Notes: generated from the sequence alone by a model not told the origin. A stretch of DNA of 64,000 nt from Lentinula raphanica (GCA_027919835.1 JANVFP010000001.1:620001-684000); one strand, 5' to 3'. Counted from the first letter of the stretch, positions 12,874 to 23,392 are shown. A program made the numbers and translations.

Positions 12874-14679
12874 TTATTCGAGTTCATCATTGTTGGGTTC
12901 ATCATCGGGTTCATCGTCGGGTTCATTGTCACTGAAAGTAGCGTAAAACACAGCTGATTCTGGAACTCTATTGGCATCCCCTTCAACCTGATGAAATCCT
13001 CCCACAAGGATGTCATTGAGTGTGCGACGACGTTGATCTGGAAGAAGGGCCATACGGTTGATGTCATCTTCGTAAGTATTCATCCGTGCAACAGTTAGTG
13101 CATGAGCATCAACTGCCGCGTTGATTTCTCCTGCAGCAATGGCTTCGATACCTGCCAACAGAGTGTGGTACACTGTCCAGAAAGAGTTGAAATTGATTTC
13201 AGGGCGGCCAAGTTGAGTATAAACTGAATTCGCAGCTTGATCAAATGGAAGAGGTGTAAGTTGAAAAACCTCATGATCAGAAGGTGCATATTCAGTCCGA
13301 AGCTCCTCGATTAGTTCAACCGGGATGCCAACCTTCAAGAGAACAAGGAAATGTGAATCCTGGGCATGTTGCGCAGTTGAACATACAAACTCACTTTGAA
13401 ATCTAACACACCAAAATCCTGAGGTCGTGCACGAATCACAAATGGACGATCGTGTGGAAGAAATTTATGTTTATGGCGTTTAGGTTTTGTGTTGTTCCGT
13501 TGTTGAACCCACTGGTCAAGCTCGGTCTGTAACCAAGGGATAGCAATCCAACGAAAGGTCAAGCTATTGTAGATATGAATGTTAGCATGTCGCAACAAGA
13601 GAACATTAGTACTTACAGCTGTAAAGTGCTATCAATATCATACCAACCACGGTTCACACCTTCCTGGAACAAGTTCTCGTATCCTGGAGTGAAGTCTCGG
13701 CGAAAAACCGACCAATTTGCTTCGGATTTTACGTTGGTCTTTTCGCGCTTGAACACATGTTGAAGTGTCCCTTCTAATGAAGGATCAAGTCGCTGGCGTG
13801 CTACCGTTTCAGCATTTGCAACACCATAGTTTTCGGAACCAGGGTCACTTTGCGTGAGGAGTGGTAATGCTAAAACAGATTCACATTCAGCAACAATCTG
13901 ATGAACACATTCATCAATACTTACCTTCCAAGTTCTGAACTGCATCTAGAAAGTATGATGCTACCAAGCGAGGCTGCTTGTTTGTCCACCACACCTTGAG
14001 CCAGTTGTTGAAACCTGTGAACGGATCAATGCAGTTATGGAGCCATAATCCAAACTTTGGTCCCCATTTGTCGTGTTGGTCCATACACCAGATGTGGTTG
14101 ACACCAGCAGCATAAAAGTATCTGCGGACAAACTTGCGCCTTCGACGCGCAGCAACTTGATCAGGCTCATGTTGATGCAAAAACTTCTCGATCAGCTCTC
14201 TATCTTTCATTAGTACATGTTATATCAGGAACGGCTTTGACATTACCTTGGTATCCTCACTCGTTCCGTGTCAAAAAGATATTCTCGCAAGCTCTAGGCA
14301 CCACGAGTGGGAAATTTGTGTCGCGCTTCTAGTACCATTTCCCGTATTGATTCAATTGTGTGCCCTTGTTGCCGGGTACCTTTGAGGCCAAATTTACAGC
14401 GGAGACGTTTGACAGAAGTCTCTCTATGTGAAAAGCCATTGAATTTTGACCTGATATTTGAGAAAAATGCAATCAACATACCCTAGACCATACCGTGTCG
14501 TATCATAATAGTCTTTCAATATTTCTGCAAGTTGCTTATCTGTACGTCGGCAGTTGAACCAAAATTCCAGGGGTTCCCGTATCTCATCGTCAGGTGCTGC
14601 ACAAGTAGAGGATTGAATGTGATGAAGAATATCATGTAAAATTATCAGACTCACGTAGTGGTAAGTGTTGATTTGGCAT
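12874..14679 (-). pseudogene. DDE integrase-core (rve-like) transposase with in-frame TAG
   Basis: The start ATG is at 14679, in a 25-nt first exon (MPNQHLPL). Then come LAEILKDYYDTTRYGLG, GLKGTRQQGHTIESI, RRKFVRRYFYAAGVNHIW, CMDQHDKWGPKFGLWLHNCI, DPFTGFNNWLKVWWTNKQPR, LLTQSDPGSENYGVAN, TNVKSEANWSVFRRDFTPG, FRWIAIPWLQTELDQW and RPQDFGVLDFKV, with an acidic tail. The putative catalytic triad is D in MDQHD, D in QSDPG and E in KSEANW. Introns fall near 14654-14597, 14480, 14240, 13930, 13615 and 13390. TAG at 14294-14296 interrupts the conserved GA.SLREYLFDTERV segment, where a CAG-type codon is expected. The rest of the gene looks intact, so the loss is recent, or the codon is recoded or an assembly error. 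It is presumably the transposase of the surrounding element. Confidence 0.8.
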
Positions 14680-15245
14680 TGCTATAACTCATTGAATCCG
14701 TGAAAAGGTCAAAACAAATCAAGGGCAATAAGAGATGATAGTAGAGTCAACGACCGTCGACGTTGACGTCTTTATATCAGAGTATAGCTGAAAGTCAGAG
14801 TCTACTGTGCGCAACACTGAGCGCCAACCTGTGAAGTCATAATTACACTTTTTTTTTCATCATTCTGGTCGTCATCTCATATTGAGGAGCTGGGACTTGG
14901 CATTCAGTGGCTCCGATTTCAGAGTAGAAGAGGCGCATCAAAATGATGACCGACGCACAAGGCCTCAACTAGCAATGCCCTTTGATTTTCGAAGACGCAA
15001 TTGCATTGAAAAAGCCCTGACCAATGACATCATGCTGCTCACAGTGGTTCCTTTAGTGTGACCTTCACGCAGCAAATACTCCATTCCTTAGGGGCTCAAT
15101 ATTCAATTCTTCTCAAGTTCAATGTTTCACACTCGATACTCGATACTGGAAAACCGGAAAAGTAGAAAGATTAGTCTGAAATTATATATAAGAGCAAAAA
15201 AAAACTGGTTCAGTATTTCCGAGTCTGCCCTCTTCCTCTGAGCCC
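14680..15245. promoter_or_regulatory. Shared 566-bp divergent promoter of transposase and alpha-kinase
   Basis: Non-coding gap between the two divergent start codons inside the transposon. An AT-rich stretch with a TATATATAAG-like motif lies at about 15184-15193, some 55 bp before the alpha-kinase ATG, and is a plausible TATA element. Confidence 0.4.
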
Positions 15246-18010
15246 ATGAATCCAGACAATATCCAACCATATGCCCACTTCAGCTCGACGAACGGAGATG
15301 CAATGGTTAGATGTGAGCGAAGTCAATGCGGAAAGTTTGTTCCTGCAAAAGAGCTTCATTTCATTGCAAATATCAATCCTACTCAAGCCGGGCGACATCT
15401 ATGTCATGACTGCTATGACAGGAAGATTTCTCAGCCGACGACAGTTTTCCGTGGCCAAAGTTCATCAGGCGTAACTGGTATGGTATTTATCATTGAATTT
15501 ATTGTGTATGTTCTCACTTCGAATGCATATTCTAGCTCCCCATCGCATTCATATGGACAGTGTTAGAGGAAGTGTCAATGCGGCGCAACGAGGAGGTAAG
15601 ATTGCTTGACCTTTGGATTCATCAGTATCACTAATATCAGTTCCTAGTCCTCAATGGCTCAAATTCTGTCCGCGCTATGATGGCTCAGAAGAATCATAGC
15701 CTTGCAAGTATTCGGACTTCTGGTAGTTCATCAGCAAATTCCAGTTCAGGCCCCGTCATTGCAAAACCGCTACACAGCATGAACTTTGATGCCCCTCCGC
15801 CACTACCTCAGTTACGACTTGACCAACCGATCATTGGATACAGTAGCGCTCATGCAGAATTAGAGCGCTACAAGTCGCACTATCAACAACTTGCTTTTAC
15901 GAAGCTCAAGGGGGAAGAAATAACGATACAGGGTATTCTGTATTATCACTCTTCGGAGCCGCCAATTCATCGGCCCATTCCAGTGAGTATATACTTCCTA
16001 TCGCTGAATAGCTACACGAAACACTAATCTATATTTGATGATCAGCAAGTATCTGAGACAGTCGATTGGGTTCCAGTCCATATTGGAGCAAGCGAACTCA
16101 AGAGGGTGGTGTATTTCATGCTCCTCGAAAAGTACTTGGATTGGTCAAAAAGGTACCCTCTTGACATCAATGATTGTGAGCTACGTGACGGGTCGCCTCC
16201 CACCAAACATCCTGTGATTCAATCGAAGAACCCATTCCAAGATGTGGATGCTGTTGCCCATCGCTTTTTCAAGAGTAGCGGGAAAAAGGCTTCGTCATTC
16301 AATACCACGGCTGCTCGTAAAGCGACACCAATTGCGCTTTTCATTACTGAACAACACTTCGAAGCAGTGATGGTACACTTGGACTCGGAGAACTTGCCGG
16401 ATGGATCATCTCTCACCACTTCTAATCCACCTCTAACCTTGTCTGAAAGCCTGAGTCGGGTCAGTAACACTCTAAATTTTGGTTCCCTGGAGGGCTTATC
16501 AATCTATCATCCATTTCAGACTCAGTATCTCAGCTCGATCAAGAAGGGGAAGCGAAAGGAGCCTACTTCTCCTCGAAAGCCGCTCCGAGGCCAATCTAAG
16601 AGGCAAACTACAAGCTCAATTCCGGGTTCCTCTCAGATTAACGAAGATACAATTCCGCTCTTTGCACCAAACACAAATTTGGATAATGTGAGATTCTCTC
16701 TTTTCGAGTTTTGAGATCTGTCTATAGCCATATCCCCAGATAAACGTTGATGAATCCAAACCATACTCTGTCTCTGGTCAAGATCTTCGCAGTGCCTTGC
16801 AAACTCAGTCCTCTGTAGCTCGCCGAGATCTGCTACCAATATATCGTGAGTTCCTTCAAATACAGGGTTTTTGGACAATAATCTCAACGTTGACAGGGCG
16901 TCTTTACTTCCCTGTTGTCCTTTACATGCTTCCAGAAAGCAATCTTGATGATATCATCACCAATCCGAAGATATTTCAGGACCTTAATCATCACGAACAA
17001 ATTCTAGCAACAATTTCGTACCCTCGGAGTGCTAAAGCTGCTTATGGGGCGTTCAAGAGATCCTATCCTGGCGCAACATCATCTGTCCCTTTGTTTTCCT
17101 CTCATCTCAAAGAGATTTGTTTGAAGCAAGCCTTTTACAGGCGCCAAGCTGATAGAACTCCTCACGTATACGAAGGCTTATCCCAAGGGGCCGCACTATC
17201 CACAGAGCTTAATTGCTTGGGCTGGGCAGCTGCTTTGCTTCGAACTGTCTACAGATTCATCAAGGACTCCCAAATTCAACCTTCTTTCCACGTACCCCAG
17301 CTTCAGTATGTTGGGGCTGCTCTTGCTGTTTCACAAAATGACGCACACGACTCATTTCTCGTGGAGGAACTCATTTCCGACTCACCTTTTGTGAAATACA
17401 TCAATAACGACTCAGCAAAACCAGCGCAGTTAGCAAATGCTGAACGATCGAGGATTGCAAGGTTCCTTGCCTTTGCTCAGCATGTACAATGGATCAAGAC
17501 GCGTGGTCTAGTTTTTACTTCTGACTTTCAAGGTGTGTATGTACTGGCATTCATTTAGACACAGCTGATCTGTCCTGAATTCGTAGGTGGTGGACATTTG
17601 CTCACTGATCCACAAATCATCACACGACCGTAAGCCATTCGATTCGACTTTAGTTAAACCAGACTAATAGTCTTCTTCATAATCGTAGAAGCTTCGCCAT
17701 CCTCAAACCAATTTTTGGTGCCGGAAATACCAATTACGAGGTATTTCTCGAAGAACATACCTGTACTGGTAATGAATTCTGCGAGTTCTGGAAGCTCCCA
17801 CCTCCAGAAGATTACGGCGATGAAGATGCTCCCTTGGTACACGATGAGCATGCAGCGCCAGGGAACACCGATGTTGGTCAAATGGCCTTTCCTCGTGAAC
17901 TTACTCCTTCGGCAGATCCCATACTTCCTCTTCCAAACAATCTTCTCAAAGAAACTGGCCGGTCAAAGAAAGGTAGCGAGAAGATGAATATTTCAGCTAT
18001 CATTTTGTAG
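15246..18010 (+). CDS. Alpha-kinase domain protein (transposon cargo)
   Basis: N-terminal cysteine motif (CERSQCGKF..HLCHDCY, about residues 20-58) resembling a small zinc-binding module. A Ser/Pro-rich linker follows, then a basic stretch (KKGKRKEPTSPRKPLRGQSK). The C-terminal part reads FHVPQLQYVGAALAVSQND, FLVEELI, RFLAFAQHVQWIKT, GLVFTSDFQGGGHLLTDPQI, FGAGN and EEHTCTGNEFCEFWKL. The D.QG...LTDPQI motif, the G-rich GAGN and the H-C..C metal site are those of atypical alpha-kinases (eEF2 kinase/MHCK type). The C..C spacing has a two-residue insertion (TG). Introns near 15480, 15597, 15984, 16688, 17533 and 17631 keep one frame through to TAG 18010. The frame is intact, unlike the transposase beside it. 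Substrate unknown. Confidence 0.75.
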
Positions 18011-18276
18011 ATACAACCTTGCGATTCAACTCGTGTCTGACAGTCTGTAGCCATTCAACTGGCACTACTTAGTAATGAACATTCATATTTCATGGCCACC
18101 TACTAAAGCAGAAGAGATAAGCAACATCAATAGTGTGCTATGAGTACAGCTGATACAAATAGTATAGACAAAAAATAAGTAACATGTACAATGAATACTA
18201 CTCCTATAACAAAATCTACAGATGAGCAACTGCTCACTACAGGTATGAACCGCAACAAGGATCAACAACCATGACA

Positions 18277-18853
18277 GCAACGAGTATGAACAACGGTGAC
18301 TAGTATGAATGACGGTGACAAGTATGAACAACGGCGACAAGTATGAACAACGGCGACGAGTATGAACAACAGCGACGAGTATGAACAACAGCGACGAGTA
18401 TGAACAACGGTGATGGTACAAGTATGAACGGCGACGGGACGAGTATGAACGACGGTGACCAGTATGAATGACGGCGACGAGTACAGATCACGGTGACGAG
18501 TACAGATGACGGCGACGAGTACAGATGACGGCGACGAGTACAAATGACGGCGACGAGTATGAGAAGATGAGCAGTCACCACAAAGATGAAGGGGCCGCAA
18601 CGAGGATCGATGGCCGCGATGAGTACAAACGGCCATGATGAGTACAAATGGCCGCTATGAGCACAAATGGTTGCGATGAGTATGAATCGCCGCGGTGAGT
18701 ATGAATCGCCACGACGAGTATGAATGGCCGCGATGAGTACAAATGGCCGCGACGAGTACGAATGGCCGCGACGAGTACGAATGGCCGCGACGAGTATGAA
18801 TGGCCACGACGAGTACAAATGGCCGTGACGAGTACAAATGGCCGCGACGAGAG
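18277..18853. repeat. 19-bp minisatellite, about 30 copies
   Basis: Tandem 19-nt units such as GCGACGAGTATGAACAACA, with at least three variant blocks: a GAACAAC type on the left, a CAGATGACG type around 18480-18550, and an AATGGCCGC type on the right. Because 19 is not a multiple of 3, all frames read through as repetitive peptides; the long open frames here are artefacts. It lies inside the transposon, 3' of the alpha-kinase gene. Confidence 0.85.
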
Positions 18854-19413
18854 GGTTGAGGGTGAGCGAGGAGGATGAGGGTTAGCAAGGAGTAGGGTGA
18901 ACGAGTTGGTGATGAGAATGAGGGTTAGTGACAAGAACCAGTTTGCCAACCTCAGTCCAAAAATGAGGTGGAGTGCGAGAGTGCATGGGTATTGAGTGAC
19001 ATTCGACTTTCAAAACCTTGTGGGAGAAGAGATATCAACAACAAAATGCTGAATAGCAGTCAACGTACTTACCAAAACCTGAGAATTTCCTGACCCTCTT
19101 CTTTTTGCATCCAGATCGACAAGCACAGCCATGTTCTTTGGCAGCCAGAGCCAGCACTGTCTTGGAGGTCTTTGGTCTATGGAGACATGTTAGCGGTAAA
19201 CTTGAAGAACAGTTTCAAAGAGAATTATACATTGGAAAGTGGCATAAGAGATTAGAATTGATGAACATTGAATGTGGAAGAGAGAAGGCAAAGAGAGCGA
19301 AGATTCTGATTTGAAAGAGATGGATGTCACTGAGAACACAAACACAGAGTGGACACCTTGCTGAGCATGCTCTACGCCTCTTGAGCGTTGCAAACAGCTC
19401 CCCTCTGTGATGG

Positions 19414-19695
19414 CATCAGGAAAAATATTCCCATCTCTAGAGTCCCTAGAGATACCCCCCAATTCCTAGGCTGCTCAGAGATTTTTGTGAACTTTGAAAG
19501 ATCAAAAAACATCCTAGAGATTCTGAAAGATCCTGAAAGCATCTGAAAGCACCAGAAAGCATCAGAAAGCACCAGAAAGCACCCAGAGAATTTTTAGAAG
19601 CCTCAAAGAATTCAGATACTCTAGGCTCTCTGAGACTACCTAGGAATTGGGGGGTATCTCTGGGGACTCTAGAGATGAGAATATTTTTCCTGATG
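19414..19695. mobile_element. 282-bp MITE-like inverted-repeat element
   Basis: The ends (starting CATCAGGAAAAATATTC) are inverted copies about 57 nt long with two mismatches, including a run of CCCCCCAATTCCTAGG. The centre has short tandem GAAAGCATCA/GAAAGCACCA units (about 19530-19582). No clear target duplication beyond GG. Confidence 0.65.
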
Positions 19696-19740
19696 GGGAA
19701 GGAAGGAAGGAAGAACGATTTGAAGCCGTGCTGGTGCCTA

Positions 19741-20339
19741 TGGTGCAGTTCATCTAGTCACCGCTACCCATGAACAAGGCGTGGGAAGACGATGAGCAGG
19801 CACCGGACTTACATAAAAATCTAATTCCTCTTGCAGAAGGCATCTATTTGATGAGAGAAACACTCTGTGAAGAGGGTTTTTTAATACTCTCAATAATTAA
19901 AATTTTTGTCAAAAAAAATTCGCCGTTTCCATATATGGTAATCACGTAATCACGTGCACTTGTTAGTCATCCATACATTTCAAGCATGGCAGTGATGGCA
20001 CACTATAATCGGAAGGTGTAATAATTATACCACGCTGACCAGAACCTAAGAGGGGGAGGAAATCTTCAATTCCTGTAGCACATATACATATATAAGTTGG
20101 TACAGGTGAGCAAAATCTTGATCATTGTGGTCTAGTTGAGCATGTAGTAATAGATGACACCCAGGAACAAGGAGGAAGGCATTGGGAGAGCTGATAAACC
20201 AGAGAGGATAGCTCGCAACTTAGTCGCAAGGCAGCACAAAGAGGTGTGAGGAAAAAAATTTTTTTGGCCAGAAAATTCGCCGCTTACATAATTTCCCACG
20301 CTCTGTTCACGGGTAGCGGTGACTAGATGAACTGCACCA
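19741..20339. mobile_element. About 600-bp MITE-like element with TA flanks
   Basis: Inverted ends begin TGGTGCAGTTCATCTAGTCA and continue through CCGCTACCC, about 46 nt with three or four mismatches. TA dinucleotides flank both sides (19739-19740 and 20340-20341), as in Tc1/mariner-like non-autonomous elements. No coding capacity. It is nested near the right end of the 7.8-kb transposon. Confidence 0.65.
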
Positions 20340-20486
20340 TAATTGAGCGTAAAAATATGTGAGCTTCAGTGCTGACCGACCGAAGAATGCCGTGGACGGC
20401 TCTGGTGACTGGGGTCCGTGCTTAGTAAGTGATCCAATCACTACCAAACGTGAGAAATGAGAGCAGACCGTTCTCGGTCTCAATAG

Positions 20487-20631
20487 ATCCTCACTGACCA
20501 GATCATCACCGCTTGCAATTTGTATCGTTACCATCTGGTATCCTAGGGTATCCCTGGGTATCCTTGTGCGATACATAAAGCCTCAAGATTAACCCAACAT
20601 CTTCCCCCAGAGCTGGTCTCCTTCGCAAATC
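20487..20631 (+). promoter_or_regulatory. SSP-A promoter boxes 1 and 2
   Basis: Box 1 (20487-20519) reads ATCCTCACTGACCAGATC followed by the CGCTTGCAAT core. Box 2 (20604-20631) reads CCCCCAGAGCTGGTCTCC followed by TTCGCAAATC. Both recur at similar spacing before SSP-B, -C, -D and -E. The transposon's right target duplication overlaps the start of box 1. The ATG lies 76 nt after box 2. Confidence 0.7.
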
Positions 20632-20706
20632 ACAACCAACACACACTTCTCCGCGAACTTTCAACGCCATCTTTGTTACAACATCTACAGACTACTAGTA
20701 TCTGCT

Positions 20707-21394
20707 ATGACTCGATTCGCTCACCGCGCTATCCTTGTTCTCGGAGCCCTTTCTTTCGGCGTTCTCGCCGCTCCCACTGCGAAGCCTCACTCGACCCAAA
20801 CGCAGGCCCTCCAATCTTGCAATCCCCCAATTGATGGCCTGCCAGCCGCGCAGGTCAATGTGCTCGAAGCTCGTGGCGATCGGCAATCTCGTTTTCAAAG
20901 ATGTGATTCTTTCAATGAAAAATCTCTTGAAATGGAAGAAGAAGTGAGAGTCTACTTTCATTGAATGATGTCGCCAGCAAGGCTGATGACTTTATTACCA
21001 AGCTCCGTGAAGAAACACGCAAAGTTGCAGAGGAGGAAGAGAAGAAGGTGGGCTGTCAGTATCTTCGACCTGTTGACCTGTTCTCTAACCATCAGCTGTA
21101 TGATTACTCACCAAGCTCGAGGAAGTCCAGAGTGGTATGACTACACTGCGGATAAGGTGGTTAGGGCAGTGTATTGCGCAAACAAGTCAATCGCCAACGA
21201 CGGATGGGGCTGAGGCTGAATGGAAACAGATAGCAGAGGAATACAGGTTGTTATCGAACAAGGTTAGAAGCTTGAGCGGATATGAAAAGCACGACTCGAG
21301 ATACAGGGAGATCTTCAAGTGGTTGATAGTAAATGTTTGTGATGCCGAAAATGAAGCACTAGATGCAGAAGATAGGGCCCGCACTGGGGCCTAA
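20707..21394 (+). CDS. Small secreted protein SSP-A (novel family)
   Basis: MTRFAHRAILVLGALSFGVL followed by AAPT is a clear signal peptide with likely cleavage after Ala. A variable mature N-terminus ends in a VNVLEARG motif shared with SSP-B and SSP-C. A short intron of about 38 nt (donor after EMEEE) and a second intron from about 21047 give continuations ADDFITKLREETRKVAEEEE and LEEVQSGMTTLRIRWLGQCI. The C-terminal helical region is EAEWKQIAEEYRLLSNKVRS..YREIFKWLI, ending RARTGA. No catalytic motif is visible. The conserved 3' box (GGATAGTCTGGTACTA..) follows at about 21449. The gene's upstream promoter was split by the 7.8-kb transposon, so its expression may be changed. Confidence 0.7.
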
Positions 21395-21968
21395 TTTTGG
21401 ATCCACGGTCAGTATTCTTTTGAAGCTGCTGGAGTTGGGGCTGTTAAAGGATAGTCTGGTACTACTGTTTTCTTGTGAATTGTACTGCTTCAAAGCATTT
21501 TCAAGTTGATGGGTGACCTTGACTGGAGTGACACCGGAGCTGCCAATGGATAGATCGACACCAAATGGAAAAGTTCCTTGTGTCCACGAACCTTCGTGAG
21601 CTCATCTTTGTCTGTTTTTGCTATGTTTTTGCACGGTCTCCGACGTCTCAGCGGTTCAGCTTAAATTCCTTCTGTAGATGAGGCAGAAGTTTGGGCGGGC
21701 GTCCCACCTTCAATCGTAATCATAAGTATAGCTATCCACCATAAGCCTGATTGATCTGAAAGAGTGTTGGCAACTGAGGCGTAAGACTCACCTGTTGGCA
21801 AGCAATGTCAATGAATCTAGGAGCTTGAGCTTGAGCGCTTGAGCGTCGAAGCTTGACTCTTGAGAGAATGAATTGGACGGGCGCTTGATGATTGATCGGC
21901 CGACGCGCAGGTGTCCATCGGTTCGGGGCTGTTCGGGGCCCGGGTGTGTGGGGTGTGGTCAACGCAGC

Positions 21969-22056
21969 CTTGTTCGAACTTTCAAGAGTTCTTGTTCGAA
22001 CTTTCAAGAGTTCTTGTTCGAACTTTCAAGAGTTCTTGTTCGAACTTTCAAGAGTT
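21969..22056. repeat. Four perfect 22-bp tandem repeats upstream of SSP-B
   Basis: Four identical contiguous 22-nt units, each containing TTCGAACTTTCAAGAG. Within each unit GAA-nn-TTC-nn-GAG resembles a heat-shock element with one substitution. They lie about 350 bp before the SSP-B ATG. They are contiguous with no spacers, so not CRISPR-like. Confidence 0.85.
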
Positions 22057-22230
22057 CACTCTTTCTTTCATACCTATGCTGACGTTGTTTGGCCTCAAGA
22101 GACAAGACTCCCACCTCTCGAGAGTGAAGATAGCTGCTGAAGACTTCTGAAGGCAACTTCCAATAGAAATCTGTTCTGTAAGGCTATGTAGGACCTAGGT
22201 GCGAGTGATTTTCCTAGCTGTATACTGAAC

Positions 22231-22362
22231 ATCCTCACTGACCAAATCATCGCCGCTTGCAATCCATCGGTATCACCCGTAGGCCATCTTCGTGCTATCC
22301 TTCAAACTTAAAGCCTCACGCGAAGCGAAGTTTCCCCCCAGAGCTGGTCTCCTTTGCAAATC
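22231..22362 (+). promoter_or_regulatory. SSP-B promoter boxes 1 and 2
   Basis: Box 1 at 22231-22263 and box 2 at 22335-22362 are nearly identical to those of SSP-C and close to SSP-A. The sequence between them is also shared with SSP-C (CCATCGGTATC.., GTAGGCCATCTTCGTGCTAT). Confidence 0.7.
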
Positions 22363-22408
22363 ACAACCAACACGAACAACATCTTTTCTACAACGTCTAC
22401 ATTCTGCC

Positions 22409-23023
22409 ATGACTCGAGCCGCTCACCTTGGAGCTCTTCTCGTTCTCGGAATCTTTTCTTCAGGTGTTCTCGCCGCTCCTACTTCAACGGCGCCTTGGCA
22501 CTCGACAGAGGTTCAGGCTCTCAAATCCTCTGCCGACCCGCCAGTAGTGGTCAATGTACTGGAAGCTCGTGGCGCTATGATCTCCCAAGTGCGAGACTTC
22601 ACTTTTCATATGTGATGTCGCAAGCAAAGGCTGATGAATTCATCAACTTGAATCGTCTAGGTCCGAGAATCAGACAGTTTCAAGGTGAGTGAGTTATGAA
22701 AAATTTCACCTGATTGGCTAACCATGAAATGTGTACATGCTCTGCCCAACAAGAACTTGCAAATCAAACGCGAACTCCTTATAATCGGGGCGAGGTTCGG
22801 AGTAGTGGGCCTATCGATAGTGAAGGAGATCTTGACGGATTTGGACTCTCCCAGGTCACCTCAGAGATGGCAACGGATTGCAGACGGTTATGGGAAGATA
22901 CTGGAATTGCTTGACAGCATGAAAGAACCCAAAAAAGGACTTCGGGACGCGATACAGGACGCTTTCGACAACGCTCAGGCTCAGGCGATACATGCTGCAG
23001 AGGAACTGCGTGCCAAGGCATGA
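22409..23023 (+). CDS. Small secreted protein SSP-B
   Basis: A paralogue of SSP-A and SSP-C. Signal peptide MTRAAHLGALLVLGIFSSGV then LAAPTSTAPW; the VNVLEARGAMISQ motif precedes a short (about 41 nt) intron, after which ADEFINLNRLG is in frame. The C-terminal part reads SPQRWQRIADGYGKILELLD, then KGLRDAIQDAFDN and a short Ala-rich end (ELRAKA). The W.QIA..Y..IL..L and LRD.I positions match SSP-A and SSP-C. The middle exon junction near 22685-22750 is not fully resolved. The conserved 3' box is at 23091-23130. A helical secreted protein of unknown role. Confidence 0.65.
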
Positions 23024-23302
23024 GTTGGAAATTCCGTGGTCAGCATCTGCATCTTGGGACAAATTGCGGGAGTCGGGGTCCGGGTTGTTGGAGGATAGTC
23101 TGGTACTATTCTACTGTGATTTGTACTGCTTACTGCTATAACTCTCAGGAGCATACAAAAGCTGTTGATGGGTGACGTTTAAGCAGGTTTAAGCTAATGC
23201 CTTGCCCTCACTTCACTGCACAACTGGCGAAGGTCAAAAGAGGGCAAACCTCTGCCAGTGCGGTCAACAAACATATGGTGTGACTTGTCCGCATCCGTCA
23301 TA

Positions 23303-23392
23303 GACTAGACTCGAACCAGTCACTCTGGCAGAGACGTGATGTTCGCTGACACGTCTGAGTGCTCGAGCAAAGTTACTGGCTCGAGTCTAGTC
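23303..23392. repeat. Short inverted repeat between SSP-B and SSP-C
   Basis: Arms of 22 nt (GACTAGACTCGAACCAGTCA.. at 23303 and its inverted copy at 23371-23392) with two mismatches and a 46-nt loop. Possibly a MITE remnant. Confidence 0.5.

Larger units (their letters stand above)
12679..20485. mobile_element. 7.8-kb TIR transposon, IS3EU-like, carrying integrase-type transposase and alpha-kinase
   Basis: The left end (12679-12703) and right end (20461-20485) are perfect 25-bp inverted repeats beginning TATTGAGACCGAGAACGG. Each contains a small GACCG-AGAA-CGGTC hairpin. A 6-bp direct repeat GATCCT directly flanks them (12673-12678 and 20486-20491). Inside are a DDE integrase-type gene on the minus strand, a divergent alpha-kinase gene, a 19-bp minisatellite and two small inverted-repeat elements. 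Termini of the form TAT..ATA with a 6-bp duplication fit what I recall of the eukaryotic IS3EU superfamily; this assignment is inference. The matching displaced promoter on the left flank independently confirms the insertion. Confidence 0.8.

Noticed and set aside
18262..18949. Four long overlapping minus-strand open frames encoding repetitive peptides
   Set aside because: They are read-through of the 19-bp minisatellite in all frames and have no start context or family.
21969..22056. Possible CRISPR-like array
   Set aside because: Units are contiguous with no spacers, and the genome is eukaryotic.
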